Shown piece after piece: positions 48,977 through 58,737 of a DNA stretch of 64,000 nt (position 1 is the first letter of the stretch; every line of letters begins with the position of its first letter). The notes under the pieces are model-generated. The model was not told the origin of the DNA. It made no database searches and saw only the letters and a program-made list of their open reading frames with translations. This DNA comes from CF-46 sp042408445 (lineage in GTDB: Bacteria; Chloroflexota; Limnocylindria; Limnocylindrales; CSP1-4): the NCBI GenBank assembly GCA_042408445.1, contig JBHORC010000011.1, positions 59,585-123,584 of the forward strand. The letters are read 5' to 3'. The position numbers were made by a program, and so were the translations under genes.

Positions 48977-49890
48977 CCCGACCGATCCGCGTCGGGGTCC
49001 AGCTGCCCGAGGTCGAACGCGAGGTCCGCTGGCGGGAGCTCCTCGACATGGCGCGCGCGGTCGACGACCTCGGCTTCGACGGCCTGTGGGTCGGCGAGCA
49101 CCTGCTCTACCGCTGGGAGGACCGACCCGCCCGCGGGCCGTGGGAGGCCTGGACGCTGATGGCCGCACTCGCATCCGTGACGAGCCGCGTCACGATCGGG
49201 CCGCTCGTCGCGTGCACCGGCTTCCACAATCCGGCGCTGCTCGCCAAGCAGGCCGCGACCGTCGACGAGATCGCCGGCGGCCGCTTCATCCTCGGACTGG
49301 GAGCGGGCTGGAACGACACGGAGTTCCGGGCGTTCGGCTTCCCGTTCGACCAGCGCGTCGCGCGGTTCGAGGAGGCGTTCACGATCATCCGGACGCTCCT
49401 GCAGGACGGCCAGGTCGACTTCGAGGGGCGCTTCTACCAGGCGCGCGACTGCGAGCTCCTGCCTCGGCCAAGGCCCGGCGGACCGCCGCTCCTGATCGGG
49501 TCGAACGGGCCGCGGATGCTCCGCATCACGCTGCCCCACGTGGACGCGTGGAACGCGTGGTTCGCGGACACCGAGAATCGACCGGACGGCGTCGCGCCAC
49601 TCGCGACGATCGTCGATGACGCAGCCGAAGCGGTCGGTCGCGACCCGGGCGAGATCCGCCGGACGGTCGCGGTCCTCGTCCAGCTGCCGGGCGGTCGCGG
49701 CCGGACGATGGGCGACACCTCGGTCGCGAGCCGGATCCAACCGCTCCAGGGTTCGCCGGAGCACATGGCGGACGAGCTCCGGGCCTACGCCGCAGCCGGC
49801 ATCGACGAGATCCAGGCCGTCCTCGACCCGATCGACCGCGCGTCCATCGAGCGGTTCGCCGCGGTGCTGCCGATCCTCGACCAGGGCTGA
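48973..49890 (+). CDS. F420-dependent LLM-class oxidoreductase
   Basis: A 305-residue luciferase-like protein. IRVGVQLPEVEREVRWRELLDMARAVDDLGFDGLWVGEHLLYRW, then GPLVACTGFHNPALLAKQAATVDEIAGGRFILGLGAGWNDTEF, is characteristic of the TIGR03619/03560-like F420 groups. The C-terminal part continues with IGSNGPRML. No substrate can be read from it. The start overlaps a 10-residue ORF that may couple its translation. The gene ends 81 bp before the start of the large repeat protein gene. Confidence 0.9.
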   Translation: MTRPIRVGVQLPEVEREVRWRELLDMARAVDDLGFDGLWVGEHLLYRWEDRPARGPWEAWTLMAALASVTSRVTIGPLVACTGFHNPALLAKQAATVDEIAGGRFILGLGAGWNDTEFRAFGFPFDQRVARFEEAFTIIRTLLQDGQVDFEGRFYQARDCELLPRPRPGGPPLLIGSNGPRMLRITLPHVDAWNAWFADTENRPDGVAPLATIVDDAAEAVGRDPGEIRRTVAVLVQLPGGRGRTMGDTSVASRIQPLQGSPEHMADELRAYAAAGIDEIQAVLDPIDRASIERFAAVLPILDQG

Positions 49891-49971
49891 TCGTCAACCC
49901 GCCGACATCCGGCCCCCCGAGCCTTGCCGCGGGTTCGCCCGACGCCTAGGCTCTGCGGCGGAGGAAGCAGG

Positions 49972-52920
49972 GTGCGCGTGCCTGGGTCCCGGTCGCTCGT
50001 TCACCGCAGCCTCATCGCGGCGGTTGTCGTGTGCCTTGCGCTCGGTGCCGCTCCCGGTCCCGTTCGCGCCGCCGCCAGTCTGCCGACGCTCCTCCCGACG
50101 GCGGACGGCAGCCGTGACGCGGCGGTCCAGGTCCGCGGAACGACTCTCGCATTCGACGCGATCGACGAGGGATTGGCCGCGCCGGACACGACCACCTACC
50201 TCCAGAACCAGACGGCCGTCTCCGGCCGAGCCTTCTTCCTGCTGACCGACATGCCGGCCGACTTCACGTCGATGGCCTCGGTCGCGGTCTCGATCCGGGC
50301 GCGGACGGTCGGCGTGAGCGATGACCAGACGTCGCTGTTCGCCCAGCTGGTCGGCGCGGACGAGACGACACCGCTCTCGGGCGAGGTGCTCGTGGCCACG
50401 AACCCCGGCACCGGCGGCTGGGTGACGGTCGCCGGCGTCGCGTTCCCGAGCGTCACCGCCGGGACGAAGGCGACCTGGGATGGAGCTCGGCTTCGGCTCC
50501 GCTGGGCGTACGCGCAGGTCGGGTCGGCGGATTCGACCCAGCTGCGGCTCACCGTTGCCGAGCTGCACGGGACATTCGACACGGGCGGCGGGCCGCCGCC
50601 CGACCTGACGCCGCCGCTGCTCACGAGCGCCGCGGTCAACGGGGCGAGCCTGACCCTCGGCTATGACGAGCCCCTCGACACGGGCTCCGTGCCCGCCGTG
50701 ACTGCGTACGGCGTCCTCGTCGATTCGACCCCTCGCGCGGTGAGTGCTGTCGCGATCAGCGGCTCGACGGTGACCCTGTCGCTCGCCTCGGCGATCGTCG
50801 CCGGGCAGACCGTCACCGCGTCCTACGCCGTCCCCGGGACGAACCCCGTCCAGGACGCTGCCGGCAATGACGCCGCCGCGTTCAGCGCCCGGGCGGTGAC
50901 CAACGCGACATCCGGCGGCGGTGGCGGCGGGGGCGGCGGTGGGACCGCAACCCTCCCCACGCTGCTCCCGAACGGGGACGGCACGCGGACGACGACGATC
51001 CAGGTTCGCGGCGCGACGCTCGCATTCGATGCCATCAACGAGGGCCTCGCCGCGGCCGACACGTCGACCTACCTCCAGAACGCCCAGCGGACGAACGGCA
51101 GCGTCTTCGTCCAGCTCGGCGACACGCCGCCGGACTTCACGTCGATGAGCACGCTGGCGATCTCGGTCCGGGCGCGGACGACCGGCTCCGTGAACGACCA
51201 GACGCGACTGTTCGCCCAGCTGTTCGACGCCAACGAGACGACCCCGATGTCGGCCGAGCTGCTCGTCGCAACGAACCCCGGGACGTCGAGCTGGTCGACC
51301 GTCTTGAACGTCGCGTTCTCCGGACTTGCACCGGGCTCGAAGGCGGCGTGGGATGGTGCCCGACTGCGACTGCGCTGGGCGTATACGCAGGTGGGAACCG
51401 CCGATTCGACCCAGCTGCGCGTCTCGGTCGCCGAGCTCCATGGCACCTATGCCACGACACCACCACCGCCCGATCTGCAGGCACCGCTCCTCGCGAGCGC
51501 CTCGATCAACGGCGCGACGTTGACTCTCGGCTACAACGAGCCGCTCGATCCGGCGTCGACGCCGGCGCCGGGCGACTACGCGATCGCCGTCGGCGCGGAT
51601 CCGCGATCCGTCACCTCCGTCTCGATCGCCGGTTCCCACGTCTCGCTCACGCTCGTGTCGCCGGTCGTGGCCGGCGACTCCGTCACGGCCTCGTACGTCG
51701 TCCCCTCCACGAGTCCCGTCCAGGACGTGGCCGGAAACGATGCGGCTGCCTTCAGCGGCCAGTCCGTGTCCAACGTCACGCCCCCGCCGGGCGGCGCCGT
51801 GAACGCATCCGGCAACGAGATCACGGACGCGGTCCGCGCCGGAGGCGTCCAGGGCGACGGCCGCCCGCCCGACTCGAGCTACGGCATCTGGGAGGCGGCG
51901 ACGAATCTCGATCCGAACGGCGGATTCGAGAACGGCAGCGCCGCCGGCTGGACGGCGACCGGCGGCTCCGTCGCCGGATCGAACGAGCAGGCGCGGTTCG
52001 GAGCATTCAGCGCCAAGTCGGTCGCGTCGTCCGCCGGAGCGGCGATCGCGAAGACCGTGTCCGGACTCGCCGGGGCGACGACCTATAGCCGATCGCTCTG
52101 GATCTACCGAACCGAAACCGCATCGACGGTCACCGTCAGCGCCCTGAACAACGCCGGCACCGGGACCCTCGCGAGCACGACGGTGCCCGCCGTCCTCGGC
52201 TGGAGCCGGGCGGCGATCCGGGCGAAGACGGAAACCGGCCAGACGAGCCTGACGACGCGCGTCTCGACGAGCCTCGGCGGCGTGACGTGGTACCTCGACG
52301 GCGCGCAGCTCGAGCGGAATGTCATCGCGACGCCCTATGTCGAGACGAGCGGCGCGGCGGCGACCCGCGGCCCGTCGAAGGTCAGCATCGCGGGCACGCC
52401 CGTCGGGCCGACCCAGGGCTGGGTCGCGGTGCGGATCCGCTTCGGCTGGGATTCGACGGCGCCGTTCTCGCCGGATCCCGGGATCGTCGACATGAGCGTC
52501 TCGAACGACGACGCGCTGTTCTGCTACTGGGACGTCGCAACCCACACGTTCCACCTGGAGCGGCACCTCGGCGGCGCGGGGACGACCGCGGCCTCCGCGG
52601 CGCAGACGTTCTCCGCTGGCACGGTCCGGACCGTGATCTACGCCTGGACCGCGACGGAGCTCCGGATCAGCGTGGACGGCGGAGCGTTCGTCTCGACCGC
52701 GAACACGACGATCCCCGGACAGGCGACGCTGTACATCGGCTCCGATCAGGTCCAGGGCACGGGCACGAACCGGCAGGGCGACTCGGACTACCTGTGGGTC
52801 GCGGGCGGCAGCGGCACGCTCTCCGACGCGGACGCGGCGACGATGCACGGGTTCGGCAACACCGACCACCCACAGGTGGACTTCCCGGGCGCTGCCACCT
52901 TCGTCTGGGCGGCGAACTAG
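49972..52920 (+). CDS. large secreted repeat protein: two tandem beta-sandwich/SwmB-like units plus CBM- and LamG-like domains
   Basis: A 982-residue protein. Signal peptide (residues 1-34: SLIAAVVVCLALGAAPGPVRAAA). Two tandem units of about 290 residues begin at LPTLLP (37 and about 327). Each has a beta-rich part ending RLRLRWAYxQVGxADSTQLRL and a SwmB-like part ending PVQDxAGNDAAAFS. A 10-glycine linker (about 316-325) joins them. A carbohydrate-binding-like module (LDPNGGFENGSAAGWTAT) and a LamG/concanavalin-like part follow. No catalytic motif. The GTG at 49972 is preferred over a TTG at 49924 because GGAGGA is just upstream and TAGGCT (49947-49952) lies between. Confidence 0.85.
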   Translation: MRVPGSRSLVHRSLIAAVVVCLALGAAPGPVRAAASLPTLLPTADGSRDAAVQVRGTTLAFDAIDEGLAAPDTTTYLQNQTAVSGRAFFLLTDMPADFTSMASVAVSIRARTVGVSDDQTSLFAQLVGADETTPLSGEVLVATNPGTGGWVTVAGVAFPSVTAGTKATWDGARLRLRWAYAQVGSADSTQLRLTVAELHGTFDTGGGPPPDLTPPLLTSAAVNGASLTLGYDEPLDTGSVPAVTAYGVLVDSTPRAVSAVAISGSTVTLSLASAIVAGQTVTASYAVPGTNPVQDAAGNDAAAFSARAVTNATSGGGGGGGGGGTATLPTLLPNGDGTRTTTIQVRGATLAFDAINEGLAAADTSTYLQNAQRTNGSVFVQLGDTPPDFTSMSTLAISVRARTTGSVNDQTRLFAQLFDANETTPMSAELLVATNPGTSSWSTVLNVAFSGLAPGSKAAWDGARLRLRWAYTQVGTADSTQLRVSVAELHGTYATTPPPPDLQAPLLASASINGATLTLGYNEPLDPASTPAPGDYAIAVGADPRSVTSVSIAGSHVSLTLVSPVVAGDSVTASYVVPSTSPVQDVAGNDAAAFSGQSVSNVTPPPGGAVNASGNEITDAVRAGGVQGDGRPPDSSYGIWEAATNLDPNGGFENGSAAGWTATGGSVAGSNEQARFGAFSAKSVASSAGAAIAKTVSGLAGATTYSRSLWIYRTETASTVTVSALNNAGTGTLASTTVPAVLGWSRAAIRAKTETGQTSLTTRVSTSLGGVTWYLDGAQLERNVIATPYVETSGAAATRGPSKVSIAGTPVGPTQGWVAVRIRFGWDSTAPFSPDPGIVDMSVSNDDALFCYWDVATHTFHLERHLGGAGTTAASAAQTFSAGTVRTVIYAWTATELRISVDGGAFVSTANTTIPGQATLYIGSDQVQGTGTNRQGDSDYLWVAGGSGTLSDADAATMHGFGNTDHPQVDFPGAATFVWAAN

Positions 52921-53063
52921 CGCTCTCGGACCGCGACCGCGCGACGTCCGGACGAACCCGCGGCCGCCGGACGAGGCGGTGATCCGCCGGCGCGAGGCGC
53001 CGCGCCCGTACTTCCGTCCGGCTTCTTGGTGTCACCCGGCGGTGTTAGTCTCCGCCCGGTTCG

Positions 53064-53729
53064 ATGCGCCACGCCACACGTCCGGTGAGGGGGCCCGGGT
53101 CGCCGTCCGCGGCGGCCGGCTTCGGCGCGCGCCTCATGGCCGCCTCGATCGTCATCGTCCTTGTCACCGCCTGTGGCAGCTCGACCGCTCCCGCATCGCC
53201 GACACCCGCCTCGACGCCGCTGCCGCAGCCAAGTGCGGATCCGCACCTCCACGCGCCCGCCTCGGCCGACCAGGTGTTCCTCGCCCTCGGCGGTGCGAAC
53301 CTCGGCCTGGTCGCGACGAGCGCGAACGCCGGCCGCGGCCTGCCGGGCGTCGTGAAGGAGATCTATGCCGACGTCGGCAGCTGGCCGCTCCGGATCACCC
53401 AATACACGGATGCGACGGCGCTGCGCAACGTGGTCCACTGGAAGGCCGGCACCGCACCGGGTCGGAACGAAGCGCCGTACACGTTCGTCGGCCTGAACGT
53501 GCTGATCCAGTACGGGCCGCTCAGCGCGACGAAGGCACCTGCGCCACCGGACAGCAGCCGCCAGGCGCTGGCTGCCAAAATCGTGGCCGTGCTCGATCCG
53601 CTGCTCTCCCCGCTCGCCCAGCATTCGGTGATCGCCATCCCGACGCAGAGTGCTGCGCCCTCGGCCGCCCCGACGAAGGCGCCGAGCAAGGCTCCCGCGA
53701 AGACGCCGAAGCCGAGCAAGCAGCCGTGA
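53064..53729 (+). CDS. secreted lipoprotein with Ala/Pro/Lys-rich tail
   Basis: A 221-residue protein with a lipobox (VLVTAC) after a 24-residue basic leader, then a Pro/Ser-rich linker. A compact domain (about 65-185: ADQVFLALGGANLGLVATSANAG and IYADVGSWPLRITQYTDA) lacks a recognised family. The C-terminal 30 residues are PSAAPTKAPSKAPAK-like, low-complexity and probably cell-wall-interacting. TAGTCT (53046-53051) may be its -10. It overlaps the Lrp-type regulator gene (GTGA), which suggests a joint transcript. Confidence 0.75.
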   Translation: MRHATRPVRGPGSPSAAAGFGARLMAASIVIVLVTACGSSTAPASPTPASTPLPQPSADPHLHAPASADQVFLALGGANLGLVATSANAGRGLPGVVKEIYADVGSWPLRITQYTDATALRNVVHWKAGTAPGRNEAPYTFVGLNVLIQYGPLSATKAPAPPDSSRQALAAKIVAVLDPLLSPLAQHSVIAIPTQSAAPSAAPTKAPSKAPAKTPKPSKQP

Positions 53730-54208
53730 CCTCCGCGCGCCGGCCCGGTCGGGCCGGCGAGGACGTGTCCGAGCTGGACAAGCGGATCATCGAGCACCTC
53801 CAGCAGGACGGTCGCCGGCCGTTCACCCAGATCGCCGCCGATCTCGGCGTGTCCGAGGCCGCGGTCCGTGCCCGGACGAACCGCCTGGTCGACCGCGGGA
53901 TCCTGCAGGTTGTCGGCGTCACGGATCCGCTGAAGCTCGGCTTCCAGCAGATGGCGATGATCGGGATCCGGTGCGAGGCGGACAAGCTGATGGACGTTGC
54001 GGCGCGCTGCGCCGAGATGTCCGAGGTCGACTACGTCGTGATCACCGCGGGGACGTACGACATCCTCGTCGAGACCGTGTGCGAGGACAACGAGGGATTG
54101 CTGCGCTTCCTCGCCGACCGGCTCCGGACGATCGACGGGGTCCGCGAGACCGAAACCTTCGTCTATCTCCGGATGGTCAAGCAGTCGTACCAGTGGGGGA
54201 CGCGCTAG
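53726..54208 (+). CDS. Lrp/AsnC family transcriptional regulator
   Basis: A 160-residue protein. Winged HTH at residues 15-60 (LDKRIIEHLQQDGRRPFTQIAADLGVSEAAVRARTNRLVDRGIL) followed by a RAM/ACT effector domain (about 75-155: MAMIGIRCEADKLMDVAARCAEMSEVDYVVITAGTYDILVE). Family members respond to amino acids. GTG start at 53726 within the lipoprotein stop; a second GTG at 53765 starts at the conserved SELDKR, and either may be used. Confidence 0.92.
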   Translation: MTSARRPGRAGEDVSELDKRIIEHLQQDGRRPFTQIAADLGVSEAAVRARTNRLVDRGILQVVGVTDPLKLGFQQMAMIGIRCEADKLMDVAARCAEMSEVDYVVITAGTYDILVETVCEDNEGLLRFLADRLRTIDGVRETETFVYLRMVKQSYQWGTR

Positions 54209-54385
54209 GCCCTCGTCCGGCCGCGGGCGCGACGGTCCGGGACGCGCCGCCGCGGTGCGCACCCGCCACGGAATCCCGCTCCCGGTGGCGCCGGCGAGGC
54301 CCTCCCCGGATCGACTCGCGAAGGTCAGCGGCTACGATGCGCATCCGGGACGGCTGTCCCGCTGTGCTCGAGGTCGAATCGCCCG

Positions 54386-55885
54386 GTGGAGCCGGTCCAG
54401 AGCCTGATCCTGCTCGCGATCATCGCCAACCTGGCGGTGATGGCCACGATCGTCGTGCCGATGCTGCTCGGCCGGCGCGGACCGCTGCCGTCCACCACCA
54501 CCCCGTTCGATGTTGGCGAGCGACGTCGCCCGACCGCAGGCCACACAGCCGATTCGGCGATCGATCTGGGCGAGTTCGACGGCGTCTCGACGGGCGCCTA
54601 CGACCGGGTCGTCCGGATCGTCTCGTGGATCTTCATCCTCGCCACGTCGACAATCGTCGCCCTGACGGGGCTCTGGCGCGATACCCAGCCGGCGATCTTC
54701 GCCCTGCTCGGCGCGGCCGGCCTGTTCGTCGTCATCGTCCATGACCTGCTGCCGGCCGGCGCACTCGGCGCCGCCCGCTTCGTCCTCGAGGGGAGCGTCG
54801 CCCTCACGTTCGCGACGCTGCTCGTCGTCCTGACCGGTCGCGACGCGAGCCCGTTCTTCTTCACGTTCCCCCTGATCGTCGGCGGCGCCGCGCTCGTCGT
54901 GTCGCCGCGGATCACGTTCGCCCTGGCGGCCGCGGCGTGTCTCGCGTATCTCGTCGCGATCGCGCCACCGGGCACGGCCGGGATCGCGCCGCAGACGATC
55001 GCCGTTGTCGGGATCAACATCACGGCGCTCGTCCTGCTGGCCTACGTGGCGACCGTCATCGCCCGCGAGCAGCGCCGCGGCCGGGACGCCGCGATCCGCC
55101 TCTCGACGATCGATCCGCTGACCGCGCTCTACAACCGGACGTACTTCTTCGCGGCGGTCGATCGCGAGATCGCCCGCAGCGCCCGCTCCGGACGCGGCTT
55201 CTGCCTCCTGATGATGGATCTCGACGAGCTCAAGCAGATCAACGACCGGCACGGCCACTTCTTCGGCGACCGCGTCCTGCGCGGCGTCGGCGAGGTGATC
55301 CAGTCCGGCAGCCGCCGGATCGACACGGCCGCCCGGTACGGCGGCGACGAGTTCGTCGTCCTTCTGCCGGAGACGGACCCGAGCGGCGCCTTCGTCCTCG
55401 CCGAGAAGATCCGCCAGGAGGTCGCGGACCTGCGGGTGATCCTCGCCGGCAGCGAGATCCGGCCGTCGGTCTCCATCGGTGTCGTGAGCTTCCCCGAGGA
55501 CGGCCGAACGAGCGACGAGCTGATGATCACCGCGGACCGGTCGATGTACCGCTCGAAGCGGGCCGGCAAGAACCGGGTCACGGGTGTCTCGATGCCCGGA
55601 CCCGAGGACGAGGCCGGCGACGGCTCGATGGACGACGACGCCGCGGGCGAGTCCGATGAGGGGGACGGCGACGTGGGCGAGCCGGTGTTCCTCGGCAGCT
55701 CGGGGTCCACGCCGGCCGCCGCTCGAACGCATTCGAACCCGTCGGTCGTGGACGCCCAGGCCGACGCGCGGGAGGGGCAAGGTTCCGCCGGTGACGGCCG
55801 TCGCGGCCGCCCGGCGGACGGCGTCGCCCCGGGTCCGGGATCGCGAGGGAACCGCTCGCGCAAGCGTCCGGACGACTCGGTGTAG
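54386..55885 (+). CDS. membrane-bound diguanylate cyclase (GGDEF)
   Basis: A 499-residue protein. Six or so membrane segments (about 5-25, 72-95, 100-120, 130-150, 160-190 and 200-215). GGDEF domain about 240-395: YGGDEF at about 317-322, with RRID as the I-site five residues upstream, so product inhibition is likely. The C-terminal 100 residues are acidic and low in complexity (DEAGDGSMDDDAAGESDEGD-type). GTG start; TACGAT (54335-54340) is the likely -10. Its stop codon is part of the TAGGAT -10 of the next gene. Confidence 0.92.
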   Translation: MEPVQSLILLAIIANLAVMATIVVPMLLGRRGPLPSTTTPFDVGERRRPTAGHTADSAIDLGEFDGVSTGAYDRVVRIVSWIFILATSTIVALTGLWRDTQPAIFALLGAAGLFVVIVHDLLPAGALGAARFVLEGSVALTFATLLVVLTGRDASPFFFTFPLIVGGAALVVSPRITFALAAAACLAYLVAIAPPGTAGIAPQTIAVVGINITALVLLAYVATVIAREQRRGRDAAIRLSTIDPLTALYNRTYFFAAVDREIARSARSGRGFCLLMMDLDELKQINDRHGHFFGDRVLRGVGEVIQSGSRRIDTAARYGGDEFVVLLPETDPSGAFVLAEKIRQEVADLRVILAGSEIRPSVSIGVVSFPEDGRTSDELMITADRSMYRSKRAGKNRVTGVSMPGPEDEAGDGSMDDDAAGESDEGDGDVGEPVFLGSSGSTPAAARTHSNPSVVDAQADAREGQGSAGDGRRGRPADGVAPGPGSRGNRSRKRPDDSV

Positions 55886-55895
55886 GATCGGCCGG

Positions 55896-57194
55896 ATGGC
55901 CGATCACTCCCCGGATCCCGACGCCGCGGACCCGCGCGCCCGCCGCGCCAGCGGCCCGCGGGGCTTCGCGACCCGGGCGATCCGCGCGGCCCACCGGCTA
56001 CCCGTCGTCGACCAGCGGCCCACGTCCGTCCCGATCTACCAGACGGTGACGTTCAGCGCCGCGGACGCCGAGGAGCTCGGCGCGGTGGCGAATCGCGAGG
56101 TTCCGGGCTACGCCTACGGCCGCCTCGACAACCCGACCGTCGTGGCCTTCGCGGCCGCGGTCGCCGAGCTCGAGGGCGCCGAAGCCGGCTTCGCGTTCGC
56201 GTCGGGGATGGCCGGCATCCACGCCGCACTCGGGACGCTGCTCCGGGCCGGCGACCGCGTCGTCGCGACCCAGGCCTCGTACGGCACGACGCGGGCCCAG
56301 CTCCTGAATGTGTTCGGCCGGCTGGGCGTGACCGCGGTCTTCGTCGACGTCACGGATCTCGCGGCGGTCGAGGCCGCGCTCGCCGCGGCGCCGACCCGCG
56401 TCCTCTACGCGGAGTCGATCGCGAACCCGACGATCGTGGTCGCCGACCACGTCGCCCTCGCCGACCTCGCCCATCGGTACGGCGCCTCGTACATCGTCGA
56501 CAACACGTTCGCGTCGCCGTATCTCTGCCGGCCCATCGAGCTGGGCGCGGACCTCGTCTGCGAGTCGGCCACGAAGTACCTGTCCGGGCACTCGGACGTC
56601 ATGGCCGGCGTGGTCGTCGGCTCCGCAGCGCTCGTCGACCGGGTGCGGGACTTCCAGGTCGACACGGGGGCGAGCCTCGATCCCCACGCCGCGTTCCTTG
56701 CGATGCGCGGCCTTTCCACGCTCGCCTTGCGGATGGAGCGCCATTCGGCGACCGCGACGACGCTGGCCGCCTGGCTGCAGGCCCAGGACGGCGTGACGCG
56801 GGTCTGGCATCCGTCGCTGCCGTCGCATCCGCAGTCCGAGGTCGCCTCGCGGCAGCTCAGCCGTGGCGGCGGCATGCTCGCGTTCGAGGTCGCCGGCGGG
56901 CGACGGGCCGGCGAGGCCGTCATCGATGCCCTCACGATCCCGGAGCGCACGGCGTCCCTGGGCAGCGTGTTCACGATCGTCGCCCATCCGCCGTCGACGA
57001 CGCATCGCCAGCTCGACGATGCGGCGCTCGCGGCCGCCGGCATCACCGCGGGTCTCCTGCGCTGCTCGGTGGGGCTCGAGGATGTCGACGACCTGATCGC
57101 CGATTTCGAGCAGGCGCTCGAGGCCGCGCGAGCGGCGGCGGGACGCCCCGGCGCCGCGGCGCCGCTCGGCCTCGGCGAGCCGGCCGGCGTCTGA
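55896..57194 (+). CDS. Cys/Met-metabolism PLP-dependent enzyme (cystathionine gamma-lyase/O-acetylhomoserine type)
   Basis: A 432-residue fold-type I enzyme. The Schiff-base Lys is in ESATKYLSGHSDVMAG, and YAYGRLDNPTV with GFAFASGMAGIHAALG and ASYGTT are the family's active-site and cofactor motifs. The C-terminal part (AHPPSTTHRQLDDAALAAAGI and RCSVGLED) fits. It might make or split cysteine or methionine thioethers. Subtype is not decided. TAGGAT (55883-55888) lies 7 bp before the ATG, so the message is leaderless. Confidence 0.9.
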   Translation: MADHSPDPDAADPRARRASGPRGFATRAIRAAHRLPVVDQRPTSVPIYQTVTFSAADAEELGAVANREVPGYAYGRLDNPTVVAFAAAVAELEGAEAGFAFASGMAGIHAALGTLLRAGDRVVATQASYGTTRAQLLNVFGRLGVTAVFVDVTDLAAVEAALAAAPTRVLYAESIANPTIVVADHVALADLAHRYGASYIVDNTFASPYLCRPIELGADLVCESATKYLSGHSDVMAGVVVGSAALVDRVRDFQVDTGASLDPHAAFLAMRGLSTLALRMERHSATATTLAAWLQAQDGVTRVWHPSLPSHPQSEVASRQLSRGGGMLAFEVAGGRRAGEAVIDALTIPERTASLGSVFTIVAHPPSTTHRQLDDAALAAAGITAGLLRCSVGLEDVDDLIADFEQALEAARAAAGRPGAAAPLGLGEPAGV

Positions 57195-57225
57195 TCGGAC
57201 CGGAGGTCGCGTCATCGCCAGTCCC

Positions 57226-58680
57226 GTGACGACCTGGGCCGATTCGGCTCGGCCGCCGCGCCCCGACGTGTTCGAGCGGCTCGGCCGCGTCGTCCTTCGC
57301 CTGTTCACGTCGGTCGACTTCGCCGTCGTCCAGATCATCGTCCTGTCGCTGCTCGCGGTCGTCGGGATGACGATCCGGCAGCTGCCCGGGTTCGCGTTCC
57401 GGTCGGCCGGCGACTACCAGACGGCGATGGCCGACATCCACGCCCGCTACGACGGCGTGTTCGGTCGTGGCCTCGTCGACGCGATGGAGCGCCTCCAGGT
57501 CTTCCACATCTTCTCGTCGACCTGGTTCACCCTCGGGCTCGTCGTCCTCGTCGTGTCGATCATCGTCTGCACCCTGGAGCGGACGCCGAAGCTCTACCGC
57601 CAGGCGGCGGAGATCCGGGTCGTCCAGCCCGACGCGTTCTACGACCCGGCGCTGCCCGACCGCGCGGCGATGACCGGCGTCACGGCGGACGACGTCCGCG
57701 CCGCGCTGCGCCGGCAGCGGTTCCACGTCCGCGAGGCGGAGGCCGACGGGACCAGCTACCTGTACGGCGACCGGCATCGCTGGACGAAGCTGGCGACGCT
57801 GTTCACCCACCTCGGGCTGATCCTGTTCCTCGTCGCGGCGGTCGTGACGTGGCGGCTCGGCGACGAGCAGGGCCTCGTGATCGCCGAGGGTGATTCGCTG
57901 ACCGTCCAGCCGGTCGGGACGCCGGACCTCCTGCTCGTCAAGAACTACGACTTCGAGGCGCCCGGCTTCCTTCAGACGGGCCAGGCGACGGACTTCACGA
58001 CCGATCTGGGCGTGTTCCAGAACGGCCGCGAGATCGCCCGGAAGACGATCCGCGTGAACGACCCGCTGACGGTCGATGGCTACTCGTTCCATCAGAACGC
58101 GTTCGGCCCCGCGCCGGACCTCGTGATCACCGGCTCGGACGGCAAGCCGCTGTGGGACGGTCCGGTGCCCCTCACGGACCAGGCGTCCGGCTTCCCGTAC
58201 GGCTCGATGACCGTGCCGGGCCGCGATGTCGGGCTCCAGCTCCTCCTGCAGCGGAACAGCGACGGGACGGGCGAGGTCCTCGTCGTCCCGTACGCGGTCA
58301 ACGGCACGGAGGCGGACGGCTCGCCGCACTACGACAACTTCGAGCCGGTGGTCGTCTCGGCCGGCGAGGCGCGTGTGCCGCCCGGCCAGGACTTCTCCGT
58401 GGGCGTTCGGCGGTTCACGGACTACGCCCTGATCATCGCCAAGAAGGACCCGGGGCAGGGGATCGTCTGGGCGGCGTTCGGGTTCCTGATCGCCGGGATC
58501 GGGATCACGTTCTACCTGCCGCGGCGACGGATCTGGGCGAAGCTCACGCCGGCCGGTGCGCTCTCGATCGTCGCCCGGTCGGACCGCTACGTGGACGTGG
58601 AGCGCGAGTTCGGCCGGCTGCTCGACGACCTCGTCGCCCGCCGCCGAGCTGCTACTACTCCGGGCCCGGCGACCGGCTGA
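57226..58680 (+). CDS. cytochrome c biogenesis protein ResB/CcsB-like
   Basis: A 484-residue protein with four membrane segments (about 25-47, 95-115, 193-213 and 407-427) and a large extracytoplasmic region between the third and fourth. The ResB pattern of FTSVDFAVVQIIVLSLLAVVGMTI and the C-terminal GIVWAAFGFLIAGIGITFYLPRRRIW is clear. ResB works with CcsA in system II heme delivery. No CcsA is in the window. GTG start. It lies 31 bp after the PLP-enzyme gene, so the two are probably co-transcribed. Confidence 0.9.
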   Translation: MTTWADSARPPRPDVFERLGRVVLRLFTSVDFAVVQIIVLSLLAVVGMTIRQLPGFAFRSAGDYQTAMADIHARYDGVFGRGLVDAMERLQVFHIFSSTWFTLGLVVLVVSIIVCTLERTPKLYRQAAEIRVVQPDAFYDPALPDRAAMTGVTADDVRAALRRQRFHVREAEADGTSYLYGDRHRWTKLATLFTHLGLILFLVAAVVTWRLGDEQGLVIAEGDSLTVQPVGTPDLLLVKNYDFEAPGFLQTGQATDFTTDLGVFQNGREIARKTIRVNDPLTVDGYSFHQNAFGPAPDLVITGSDGKPLWDGPVPLTDQASGFPYGSMTVPGRDVGLQLLLQRNSDGTGEVLVVPYAVNGTEADGSPHYDNFEPVVVSAGEARVPPGQDFSVGVRRFTDYALIIAKKDPGQGIVWAAFGFLIAGIGITFYLPRRRIWAKLTPAGALSIVARSDRYVDVEREFGRLLDDLVARRRAATTPGPATG

Positions 58681-58737
58681 CGTCGCCGCGCGGACGCGGT
58701 CGCATCCGCGCCCGCCGGACCTGCCACTCTGCGGGTG

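Noticed and set aside
49924..49971. Start of the repeat protein at TTG 49924
   Set aside because: It would lie upstream of the TAGGCT promoter element and has no ribosome-binding site. The GTG at 49972 has GGAGGA and directly begins a signal peptide.
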